Position numbers and translations under genes: made by a program
NCBI GenBank assembly: GCA_020444775.1
Contig: JAGRHX010001135.1
Location: 1-6,243, forward strand
Reading direction: 5' to 3'
DNA length: 6,243 bases
DNA from: Gammaproteobacteria bacterium
Lineage (GTDB): Bacteria; Pseudomonadota; Gammaproteobacteria; HK1
Part shown: in pieces, positions 1-6,069 of the stretch
How the letters are laid out: every line of letters begins with the position of its first letter
Position numbering within the stretch: the first letter of the stretch is position 1
Notes under the pieces: model-generated
The model's input: only the letters and a program-made list of their open reading frames with translations
The model's database searches: none
Told to the model about the DNA's origin: nothing

Positions 1-1
1 C

Positions 2-574
2 GGCATGACCGTGACCGCGGCCTATCTGTTCCTCGCCATCACCCTCGGTCCGGGTCTGGCCCGCGCCGGTCTGGACCCGCTGGCGGTGCATCTGTTCATG
101 CTCTACTGGGCGATGATCAGCTTCATCACGCCGCCGGTCGCCATCGGCGCCTACGCGGCCGCTACCATAGCCCGCTGCAGCCCGTTGAAGACGGGCATCG
201 AGGCCATGCGTCTGGGCACGATCATTTACTTCGTGCCGTTCTTCTTCGTCCTCAATCCGGCGCTCATCGGCCGCGGCAGCGTGCTCGAGGTGGTCACGGT
301 CTGCGTGGCCGCGGTCGTCGGCATCGTGCTGATCGCGGCCGGTCTGCAGGGCTATTTGATAGGCGCGGGCAGTCTGGGCCGCAATCACCCGCTGGACTGG
401 CTGCTGCGCTTGAGCCTGATTGCCGCGGGGCTGGTGCTGTGTCTGCCTGGCGGCGACCTGGTCGGCTACAGCCACGCACAGCTCAATCTGACCGCGCTGC
501 TGCTGGGCGCGCCGGCGATGCTCATCACCTGGATGCTGAACCGGACGCGCCTGCCGGTGACGGTGAAGGCTTGA
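2..574 (+). CDS. TRAP transporter fused permease, C-terminal part (5' end outside the window)
   Basis: This is the end of an inner-membrane permease that imports organic acids or related solutes, driven by an ion gradient and fed by a periplasmic binding protein. The frame is open to the left edge, so the gene starts upstream and the first visible ATG (5-7) is internal. The conserved part reads HLFMLYWAMISFITPPVAIG, then a KTGIEAMRLG stretch and FVPFFFVLNPALI. That is the DctM C-terminal signature as found in fused small-plus-large permeases of TAXI-type TRAP systems. Three further hydrophobic segments follow (about codons 95-120, 133-150 and 160-180), which is usual for the fused form and absent from stand-alone DctM. 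The visible part therefore has about six membrane segments. The frame ends in TGA at 572-574, and the next gene converges on it from the other strand. The binding-protein gene is probably upstream. The substrate cannot be read from this piece. Confidence 0.88.
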   Translation, partial: GMTVTAAYLFLAITLGPGLARAGLDPLAVHLFMLYWAMISFITPPVAIGAYAAATIARCSPLKTGIEAMRLGTIIYFVPFFFVLNPALIGRGSVLEVVTVCVAAVVGIVLIAAGLQGYLIGAGSLGRNHPLDWLLRLSLIAAGLVLCLPGGDLVGYSHAQLNLTALLLGAPAMLITWMLNRTRLPVTVKA

Positions 575-580
575 GGGTTG

Positions 581-595
581 GCCGCGTTGCGCGGC
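581..595 (+). terminator. GC-rich hairpin just after the TRAP permease stop
   Basis: GCCGCG (581-586) and CGCGGC (590-595) form a perfect 6-bp stem with a 3-nt TTG loop, starting 6 nt after the TGA of the permease. No T-run follows, so it is not a textbook intrinsic terminator. It may slow polymerase or protect the 3' end. In GC-rich DNA such a stem can also arise by chance. Confidence 0.3.
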
Positions 596-680
596 GGACT
601 CGAACGAGCTGCGTGGCTCCTTGGCGGAGCTGGGGGCGGCGAACGATCGGCATCGCGTTCGCCAGACCGGCAATCGTGGT

Positions 681-702
681 GGGTGCCCGAACGCGGGCGC
701 CC
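681..702. terminator. Stable hairpin between convergent genes
   Basis: GGGTGCCCG (681-689) pairs with CGGGCGCCC (694-702) across an AACG loop. This gives a 9-bp stem with one T-G wobble when read on the plus strand. It lies 2 nt beyond the stop codon of the minus-strand SDR and in the 3' region of the plus-strand permease, so it could end or stabilise transcripts from both sides. Neither flank has a T-tract, so a role as a bidirectional terminator is an inference from position and stem strength. Confidence 0.4.
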
Positions 703-704
703 GC

Positions 705-1523
705 TCAGTCCTCGCTCGAACGGGGATTCTCCGGCCGGTATTGACCCGCCGACACACCACCGTCCATCAACAGCTCGCTACCGGTGACATAGCTCGCGTC
801 GTCGGAAAGCAGAAACAGGATCCCGGCGGCGATCTCCTCGGGCTGTCCCCAGCGCTTGAGTGGCACCCGACCCATCCGGTAGGCATGCTGCTCGGGGTTG
901 GTATGCAGGTAGTCGGTAAATGGCGTGTGCACCCATCCGGGTGACACGGCGTTGACTCGAATCCCCAGCGGCGCGAGCTGCAAGGCTTCTGATTTGGTGA
1001 AGTTGATCATCCCGGCGCGCGAGAACGCGTAGGCGGTCCCGTAGGTGCCGGCGCCCTGCTTGGAGGCCATCGACGAGAGGTTGACGATCGCACCGCCACC
1101 GTTGCGCGCCATGGCCTGGGCGACCGCGCGAGCACCCAGGAAGACACCAAGCGTGCTGATCTCGATGGTTCGCTTCCACACCAGGGTATCGACTCCGAGC
1201 AGGCTCTGCGCGTCCAGGATACCGGCGATGTTGACCAGATAGTCCAAGCGCCCGAAGTGCTCGACGGTGTTGGCCACGGCCTCTCGCCACTGCTCCTCGT
1301 CGGTCACATCCAGATGCTGATAGAGCACATCGTGCCCCTGCTCACGCATCTCGGCCGCGGCCTGCTCGCCGAGCTCATCGTGCACGTCGGTGAGTACGAT
1401 CCCGCGCCCGCCTTCCTCCAGAAAACGCCAGGCGGCGGCGCCGCCAAAGCCCATCAGCCGTTTCCGGCTGGCCGCTGCGGCACCGGTCAGGAACAGCACT
1501 CGACCGTCGAATCTCCTGCTCAT
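705..1523 (-). CDS. SDR-family NAD(P)-dependent oxidoreductase with an atypical active site
   Basis: A 272-aa cytoplasmic short-chain dehydrogenase/reductase of normal classical length. Family marks are a beta1 TG (13-14), an Asp at the end of beta2 (46, favouring NAD), LDVTD (71-75), NIAG (98-101), NLSS (148-151), Tyr165, SPGWVHTPF (194-202) and the C-terminal ASYVTG...MDGG (243-256). Three features depart from the pattern. The TGxxxGxG loop is stretched by about seven residues, with the GFG at 25-27 and SRKRLM between. The helix-4 Asn aligns with Ser123. The YxxxK Lys is Arg169, encoded by CGC. The ATG at 1521-1523 is chosen because GGGGAGA lies 7 nt upstream; a GTG at 1539-1541 would add six residues. 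The gene is 76 nt downstream of the dctM remnant on the same strand, so it probably belonged to a TRAP-linked catabolic operon. The substrate is unknown. It could be an SDR subfamily with a longer loop, or an enzyme of reduced activity. Confidence 0.88.
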   Translation of the reverse strand: MSRRFDGRVLFLTGAAAASRKRLMGFGGAAAWRFLEEGGRGIVLTDVHDELGEQAAAEMREQGHDVLYQHLDVTDEEQWREAVANTVEHFGRLDYLVNIAGILDAQSLLGVDTLVWKRTIEISTLGVFLGARAVAQAMARNGGGAIVNLSSMASKQGAGTYGTAYAFSRAGMINFTKSEALQLAPLGIRVNAVSPGWVHTPFTDYLHTNPEQHAYRMGRVPLKRWGQPEEIAAGILFLLSDDASYVTGSELLMDGGVSAGQYRPENPRSSED

Positions 1524-1530
1524 CAGAGCG

Positions 1531-1537
1531 TCTCCCC
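1531..1537 (-). promoter_or_regulatory. Ribosome binding site of the SDR gene
   Basis: On the minus strand this reads GGGGAGA, 7 nt before the ATG at 1523. It decides the start: the upstream GTG at 1541 would place this sequence inside the coding region. Confidence 0.65.
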
Positions 1538-1599
1538 ACACTGGCCAAGGTTCGATTCACCCGCCAAGGAATTTCGCCTGGGAGAACCGGCTGGGACAC

Positions 1600-1920
1600 T
1601 CACTGGGACAACGCGAACAAGGCGATCTGTGGAAAGGCTATCAGCAGTGCGACGATGCACAGCTCCAGTAGCACGAATGGCCAACAACCCTTGAACGCCT
1701 CTCCAAGTGGCACTTCGGGCACCATGCTCTTGACCACGAAGGCATTGAGGCCTACGGGCGGGGTGATCGCTCCGCTCTCGACCGCCTTTGTAGCCAGTAG
1801 CCCGAACAATACACCGTCGAAACCGATCTTGAGTACGATTGGATAGGCGATCGGCTCGGTAATCAGGATCATGGACAGGCCATCCTCAGTTTCCCGAGCC
1901 TCAGCCCGCGCCAGACTCAA
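1600..1920 (-). pseudogene. Truncated DctM-type TRAP transporter large permease, C-terminal remnant
   Basis: The frame reads DGLSMILITEPIAYPIV, then KIGFDGVLFG, ESGAITPPVGLNAFVVKS, EVPLGEAFKG and a final hydrophobic helix (LLELCIVALLIAFPQIALF). This is the last ~95 residues of a stand-alone DctM permease, a protein normally about 430 aa long. Nothing upstream of the DGLS motif looks like DctM. The first ~12 codons (from a TTG at 1918-1920) are unrelated and polar, and the frame meets a stop at 1966-1968 inside the regulator gene. The TTG overlaps the regulator stop as TTGA, so some translation by coupling is possible, but the product would lack most of the transport core. It is best read as a remnant. 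Its type differs from the fused permease at the left edge, so it is not a broken copy of that gene. Its original binding-protein and DctQ partners are not in the window. Confidence 0.82.
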
Positions 1921-4900
1921 GCCACTTCGTCGAGCAGCGCTTTCGCGGCTCTCAGGTCGGGTGTGTCAAATCCTTCGGTAAACCGTTTGTAGATCGGCGC
2001 CAGTAGGTGGTAGGCGTCTCGAGTCCTGCCTGTACGATGCCAGAGCCGCGCCAGGCTGACGCTGCCGCGAAGCTCCCACGATGTCGCCTGCTGGGACCGG
2101 GCAATTCCAAGGGCTTCAAGAAAGCATCCTTCGGCTGCGTCGCGATTGCTCTGGGACTGAGAAAGCAACAACGTGCCCTTGAGTCGATGGAGCTCCGCCG
2201 CCCACCTGCGCTCCCCGGTGCGGCCGATCAGTGCGAATGCTTCGGTCAGGCAAGATATTCCGTCCTCGGCCCTGTTCATTGACCGGTACACCTCGGCCAG
2301 ATAGGCCAACCAGACCGGTAGAAGCACGTCAGCCCCTGTCGCTTTCCATTCAATGATTCCTTCAATGATTCGCTGCCTGCCGGCTGTGGCGTGCCCCTGG
2401 GCGTTCAATGCCCAGCCGAGTGTGATGGCAGCCAGGACGCGATACTGTGTAAACCCGTGTCGGCTACACAAGGCAATCGCACTCTCCGCGTTTATCGCGG
2501 TCTGCTGCGGTTCACCCCGACGTTGATGAAGTAACGCCGCACCTGCCAGGGCGCGGGCCAGCGTGAGCGGATGGTCCAGCTCCGCGGCCAGCGCCAGAGC
2601 TTCATCCATGCGTTGCAGTGCTTGCTCGGGATAGCCCAGCTCCATGGTTGCGGCGCTCATGTAGGTCAGGCAATCCACGCCAAGGTCGACACCGGATGCA
2701 AAGGCAGAGCATACCGGCCGCTCAGTCTTGTAGAGCTTCAAGCCGCGTGCGGCATGTTCGTATGAACGAGAGAACTCCCCACAGAAGCACAAGTTGCTGC
2801 CCAGGGCACTATGCGCTTCCAGGAGATACAGGCGATCGCCAGCCTGTTGCGCCAGCACTTGAAGCTGCTCGGCGAGCTGATTCGCAATCTGCAGACGCCC
2901 TCGAATCCTGTAGAACCGGCGAAGACCGACCAGAATGGGGAAAAGCCGTTGCGGGTCTCCAATCTGGCTGCAAAGCTCGCGTGCCCGTCCGTACACCGCT
3001 TCGACTTCCGCTGCGGAGAAGCCCTTGGTGGACATCAGGGCAAGGCCGAGCGCAATCAGCACACGCAGCTTCTCCTCGCGACGCGGCGGCGTGTCCGATA
3101 GCCTCGACAGTAGGCCGAGGGCTTCACGGCAGTGGGTAATAGCCTCCACGTGATTCGAACGCCTTACCGCGAGCTCGGCGGCCGTGCGCCAGTGACCTAT
3201 GGCCTTGTCGTGATAGCCAGCGGCCGTGCAGTGATGTGCCATGAGCTCGGGCTGGCCCTCCGCGATATCCGCGAAGCGCTCGTTCATCGCCTGGACGATT
3301 CTCTGATGATAGAGCTGCCGCGTGCTATTCAGGAGCGAATGCGCCGCGATGTCTGCAAGTAACGCGTGCTTGAAGATGTATGTGGTGTGTGGCGGCCATC
3401 CACGTCGGTAAAGGATTTCGGCGTCGACGAGCCGAGACAGCTGCGCTCGCAGCGTTTCCGCATCGAGATCGACGACGGCTTGGAGCAACGACTCGGAGAA
3501 TTGCCGTCCGATGACGGCTGCAATCTGGGCCACTGATCTGGCCGGCCCGAGTCGATCGAGCCTGGCCATCAGAGAATCATGAAGCGTGACGGGTATCTGC
3601 ATCGACGCCGCGCAGGCAGCTGACTCCGACCCATCGTGGGCAATCGCACCCGTCTCTGATTCCAGCACTGCCTTGGTCAATTGCTCGGCGAACAGCGGCA
3701 CGCCGTCTGCCTTGTCGACGATGCTTGTCAACAGTGACTCTGAAAGCTGCTTGTCGCCCGCGGCCTGCTGTACGAGCTCTCGCAGCTGCGCACGCGCCAG
3801 ACGGGCCAAGACCAGATGCGCGACGTACGAGTGACAGTGCCATGCAGGCTGGCGGTCTAACCGGGAAGTCACCAGGATGTACATCGTGTGCGCCGGCACC
3901 TGGCTCATCAGCAGCTCGATCAGCTCGACCGTGGTCGGGTCCACCCAATGCAGGTCCTCCAGGACAAGCACCACGGGCCGCCGCTCCGACTGCACCAGAA
4001 ACAATGCAGCAATGCCTTGCAGGGCTCGGCGCCTGGAGTGCTCTGGCAAGAGGTCGGACAGTGCCGGCTCCTTGCGCGCCACTGGAGGTGAGGACAGCAG
4101 TGAAAGCAGTGGCACCAGGTCAAACGCGGGAAGTCCATTACGATCCAACATGCACCCGAGCTTCTCCAGCCTGACTTCCCAGGTGTCGTCGTTCCGCCAG
4201 CCAAGCAGTCGACTCAGCGGTTCGATGAGCGGATACAGGGCGGTGCTTCGATGGTACGGCGAGCCTCGGCACTCGAGCCAGAGATGCGGCTCGTCAGCGA
4301 GACGATGCGCAAGCTCATGCACCAGCCGCGATTTGCCGATGCCTGCCTCTCCCAGCAGCCGCACGACCTGGCCCTGGCCATCCTTGACCAGATCCCAGCG
4401 CGCGAGGAGCAGTCCCATCTCTTCTGTTCGGCCCACCAGAGGCGTGAGCCCATGCCTCGACGTGGTCGCGATTCGGGCTTGCACCTCGCGTTCGGCACGC
4501 ACCTCGTATGCCGGATATGGGTATGCCGGATATGGGTATGCTGGATATGGCGCCGCCGGCTCGCCTGCGCCTGGCTGATCGATTGGTTCGCAGTCGAATC
4601 CATGCTCGACCAGCTGATGGGTATCCTCACTGATGAGCAACGTATTGGGTTGGGCCAGTGCGCAAAGCCCCGCCGCGCGGTCGGATGCGTCACCGATGGC
4701 CATGGGTGGACGTCCCGGTCCGCCCGAATCCATGATCATCAGTCCACTGGCGATCCCCACACGTATGGCCCGGGCTGGCGTGGGTTCGGACCAGCAGGCC
4801 AGCTCGGCGGCAAGACTCGAGACCAGCGCCAGGCCGCAACGAACGGCCCGTGTCGCGTTGTCCTCGTGGGCGTGCGGGTAACCGAAGTACACCACTACTC

Positions 4901-5645
4901 GCGATTCGCACGGCGCGCAAAGGTGGCCACCCTCGCGCTCCACTATCGCCGCGCAGGCCGACACGAAGCGTTGCGTCAGCTCGTAGCGCAGCTCCGAATC
5001 GAGCTGGTCGATGGCTGCATCGGTTCCCCAAGGCGTGCAACAAAGCACGCTCACATGGCGTCGATCGGCCGGAGAGATAGAGGCGGGTGCAGGGCGATGT
5101 TGCGCCGGAATCGAGCGCCGCACCGTTCCTGACGCTTCGCTCGAATCGAATGACAGCGGTTGCGCCCGTTGCGACGCGTCTGGCAACGGAGCTGGCTGCG
5201 GGACTGGCGGGCGCGGCGGCCTGCTCAGCAGTGCCTGAGGCCTTGGCTGCGATCCGGCGACTGCGCGCGAATCGGCGTCAGGCAGCTCGTCATCAGGCGT
5301 CTCCTCTTCAGGCGCCGGGCCGAGCGTTTCGAGCTGCGGCTCGCGGACCCTCGCGACGAAGCGGTAGCCACGACGATGAACGGTTTGAATCAGTGACGCT
5401 TCGCCTTTGCGTTGCCCGATCGCCTCACGAATCCGGCTCATGCAGTTGTTGAGGCTGGAATCGTTGACCTCTTGGCCAGGCCAGCAGGCCTCCAGCAACT
5501 CGCTTCGCGGCACGAGTCTATTACGACGCTCGATCAGATAACGCAGGACCCTCAGAGCCTTGGGCTCGACAGCGACGACGGCCCCATCGCGGCTCAACTC
5601 CTCGCGCTCGACATCAAAAGCACATGTACCGAACTGGTAGATCAT
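1917..5645 (-). CDS. Large winged-helix / pseudo-cyclase / STAND ATPase / TPR transcriptional regulator
   Basis: A 1242-aa cytoplasmic regulator, numbered from the ATG at 5643-5645. Residues 1-100 are an OmpR/CadC-type winged helix (FDVEREEL, PKALRVLRYLIERR, a SSLNNCMSRIREAIG helix, HRRGYRFVARV), which should bind DNA. A Pro-rich acidic linker follows (about 101-192). Residues 195-355 resemble a class III adenylate/guanylate cyclase (RRHVSVL, VVVYFGYPHAHED, GLALV) but lack the catalytic residues. A PYPAY repeat (366-380) leads to a STAND-type ATPase: LTPLVGR (400-406), Walker A GEAGIGKS (432-439) and Walker B VVLVLEDLHWVD (558-569). From about 780 to the end there are TPR-like helices, closing with GFDTPDLRAAKALL, a usual ending for this family. 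Ligand or partner binding to the TPR region probably gates ATP-dependent oligomerisation, as in MalT-like proteins. An upstream ATG at 5754-5756 would add 37 residues that do not resemble the family start, and neither start has a well-spaced Shine-Dalgarno. The gene is divergent from the partial gene at 6070. Confidence 0.9.
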   Translation of the reverse strand: MIYQFGTCAFDVEREELSRDGAVVAVEPKALRVLRYLIERRNRLVPRSELLEACWPGQEVNDSSLNNCMSRIREAIGQRKGEASLIQTVHRRGYRFVARVREPQLETLGPAPEEETPDDELPDADSRAVAGSQPRPQALLSRPPRPPVPQPAPLPDASQRAQPLSFDSSEASGTVRRSIPAQHRPAPASISPADRRHVSVLCCTPWGTDAAIDQLDSELRYELTQRFVSACAAIVEREGGHLCAPCESRVVVYFGYPHAHEDNATRAVRCGLALVSSLAAELACWSEPTPARAIRVGIASGLMIMDSGGPGRPPMAIGDASDRAAGLCALAQPNTLLISEDTHQLVEHGFDCEPIDQPGAGEPAAPYPAYPYPAYPYPAYEVRAEREVQARIATTSRHGLTPLVGRTEEMGLLLARWDLVKDGQGQVVRLLGEAGIGKSRLVHELAHRLADEPHLWLECRGSPYHRSTALYPLIEPLSRLLGWRNDDTWEVRLEKLGCMLDRNGLPAFDLVPLLSLLSSPPVARKEPALSDLLPEHSRRRALQGIAALFLVQSERRPVVLVLEDLHWVDPTTVELIELLMSQVPAHTMYILVTSRLDRQPAWHCHSYVAHLVLARLARAQLRELVQQAAGDKQLSESLLTSIVDKADGVPLFAEQLTKAVLESETGAIAHDGSESAACAASMQIPVTLHDSLMARLDRLGPARSVAQIAAVIGRQFSESLLQAVVDLDAETLRAQLSRLVDAEILYRRGWPPHTTYIFKHALLADIAAHSLLNSTRQLYHQRIVQAMNERFADIAEGQPELMAHHCTAAGYHDKAIGHWRTAAELAVRRSNHVEAITHCREALGLLSRLSDTPPRREEKLRVLIALGLALMSTKGFSAAEVEAVYGRARELCSQIGDPQRLFPILVGLRRFYRIRGRLQIANQLAEQLQVLAQQAGDRLYLLEAHSALGSNLCFCGEFSRSYEHAARGLKLYKTERPVCSAFASGVDLGVDCLTYMSAATMELGYPEQALQRMDEALALAAELDHPLTLARALAGAALLHQRRGEPQQTAINAESAIALCSRHGFTQYRVLAAITLGWALNAQGHATAGRQRIIEGIIEWKATGADVLLPVWLAYLAEVYRSMNRAEDGISCLTEAFALIGRTGERRWAAELHRLKGTLLLSQSQSNRDAAEGCFLEALGIARSQQATSWELRGSVSLARLWHRTGRTRDAYHLLAPIYKRFTEGFDTPDLRAAKALLDEVA
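4507..4551 (-). repeat. Three tandem 15-bp units encoding PYPAY x3
   Basis: On the plus strand the unit TATGCCGGATATGGG occurs at 4507-4521 and 4522-4536 without change, and at 4537-4551 with two substitutions (C to T and a final G to C). On the coding strand it encodes PYPAY three times, at residues 366-380 of the regulator, in the joint between the cyclase-like and ATPase domains. The unit length is a multiple of three, so gain or loss of copies keeps the frame. It probably arose by slippage and acts as a variable spacer. Confidence 0.92.
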
Positions 5646-5797
5646 GGCCTGTAACGTGAGTGTGGCTCGCTCGCGGCGGCAGCATTCGACGATGGAAACC
5701 CATCGCAGTATGGGTTCGCCAGACGCAGTAGTCCACACGCCACTGGATGGGGACATGCTCCACGAGCGCGGGCTGCGTCGTGGATGTATGGACGACG

Positions 5798-5813
5798 CGT
5801 GATTTCATTCACA
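5798..5813. promoter_or_regulatory. Candidate CRP/Vfr-type operator
   Basis: The sequence CGTGATTTCATTCACA matches the CRP consensus TGTGA-N6-TCACA at 9 of 10 defined positions, with only the first base off. It lies between the divergent genes, about 150 nt upstream of the preferred regulator start and 257 nt before the gene at 6070. Binding by a cAMP-dependent regulator is plausible if this organism has a CRP or Vfr homologue. A single match can occur by chance. Confidence 0.4.
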
Positions 5814-6056
5814 AATCGGGCAATCAAGCGCTTTGTTCGATGCTTCGATAGAAGTCCGGTAGCAAATCTTAGAACTCCCTTAGGACTGACCCTGGCACCA
5901 CTGCTAGCGTTCGGGCCCAGCTTGGTGACCGTCATCCCGCTTGCCGATTTGCACAAGGCCAAGAGGCAACGAGTCAGCGAGACAAAGGGGCGTCGCCAGC
6001 AAATGCGGAACGCTCACGGCAAACCGCAACCAGCACTGAAGACGAGACCTCAAACG

Positions 6057-6063
6057 AGGGGAG
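6057..6063 (+). promoter_or_regulatory. Strong ribosome binding site for the gene at 6070
   Basis: AGGGGAG ends 6 nt before the ATG at 6070-6072. This good Shine-Dalgarno at ideal spacing is the main reason for accepting the short partial reading frame behind it as a real gene start. Confidence 0.6.
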
Positions 6064-6069
6064 CAGTCG

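Larger units (their letters stand above)
5646..6069. other. Divergent intergenic region between the regulator and the partial gene at 6070
   Basis: This 424-bp stretch (313 bp if the regulator starts at 5756) has no convincing gene. Its reading frames (for example plus 5784-6080 and minus 5904-6218) lack a good ribosome site and any recognisable motif. It is less GC-rich than the genes to the left. It must hold the promoters of both flanking genes, but I found no strong -35/-10 pair on either strand. It contains a CRP-like palindrome (5798-5813) and a short direct repeat, TTCGAT at 5836-5841 and 5844-5849. Confidence 0.6.

Noticed and set aside
1524..1541. GTG start adding six residues to the SDR
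   Set aside because: The GGGGAGA that best explains initiation lies inside this extension and points to the ATG at 1523.
3877..4578. Plus-strand frame of 233 codons rich in Ser, Arg and Thr
   Set aside because: It is antisense to the ATPase domain. Its low-complexity composition is typical of a shadow frame, and its YAGYG repeats merely mirror the PYPAY repeat.
4251..5132. Long plus-strand reading frame of 293 codons antisense to the regulator
   Set aside because: It lies wholly opposite the well-supported regulator domains, shows no recognisable motif and is a GC-driven shadow of that gene.
1917..5645. Regulator as an anti-phage STAND NTPase (Avs-like)
   Set aside because: The N-terminal winged helix indicates transcription control, there is no effector nuclease or similar domain, and the neighbours are metabolic, not defence genes.
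5646..5756. 37-residue N-terminal extension of the regulator from the ATG at 5756
   Set aside because: The extension does not look like the winged-helix family, which normally starts a few residues before the FG-FDV strand. The candidate GGAG sits only 1 nt from that ATG. It cannot be fully excluded, because the start at 5645 also has a weak ribosome site.
5853..5887. AGTCC...GGACT inverted repeat
   Set aside because: A 5-bp stem with a 25-nt loop is easily due to chance.
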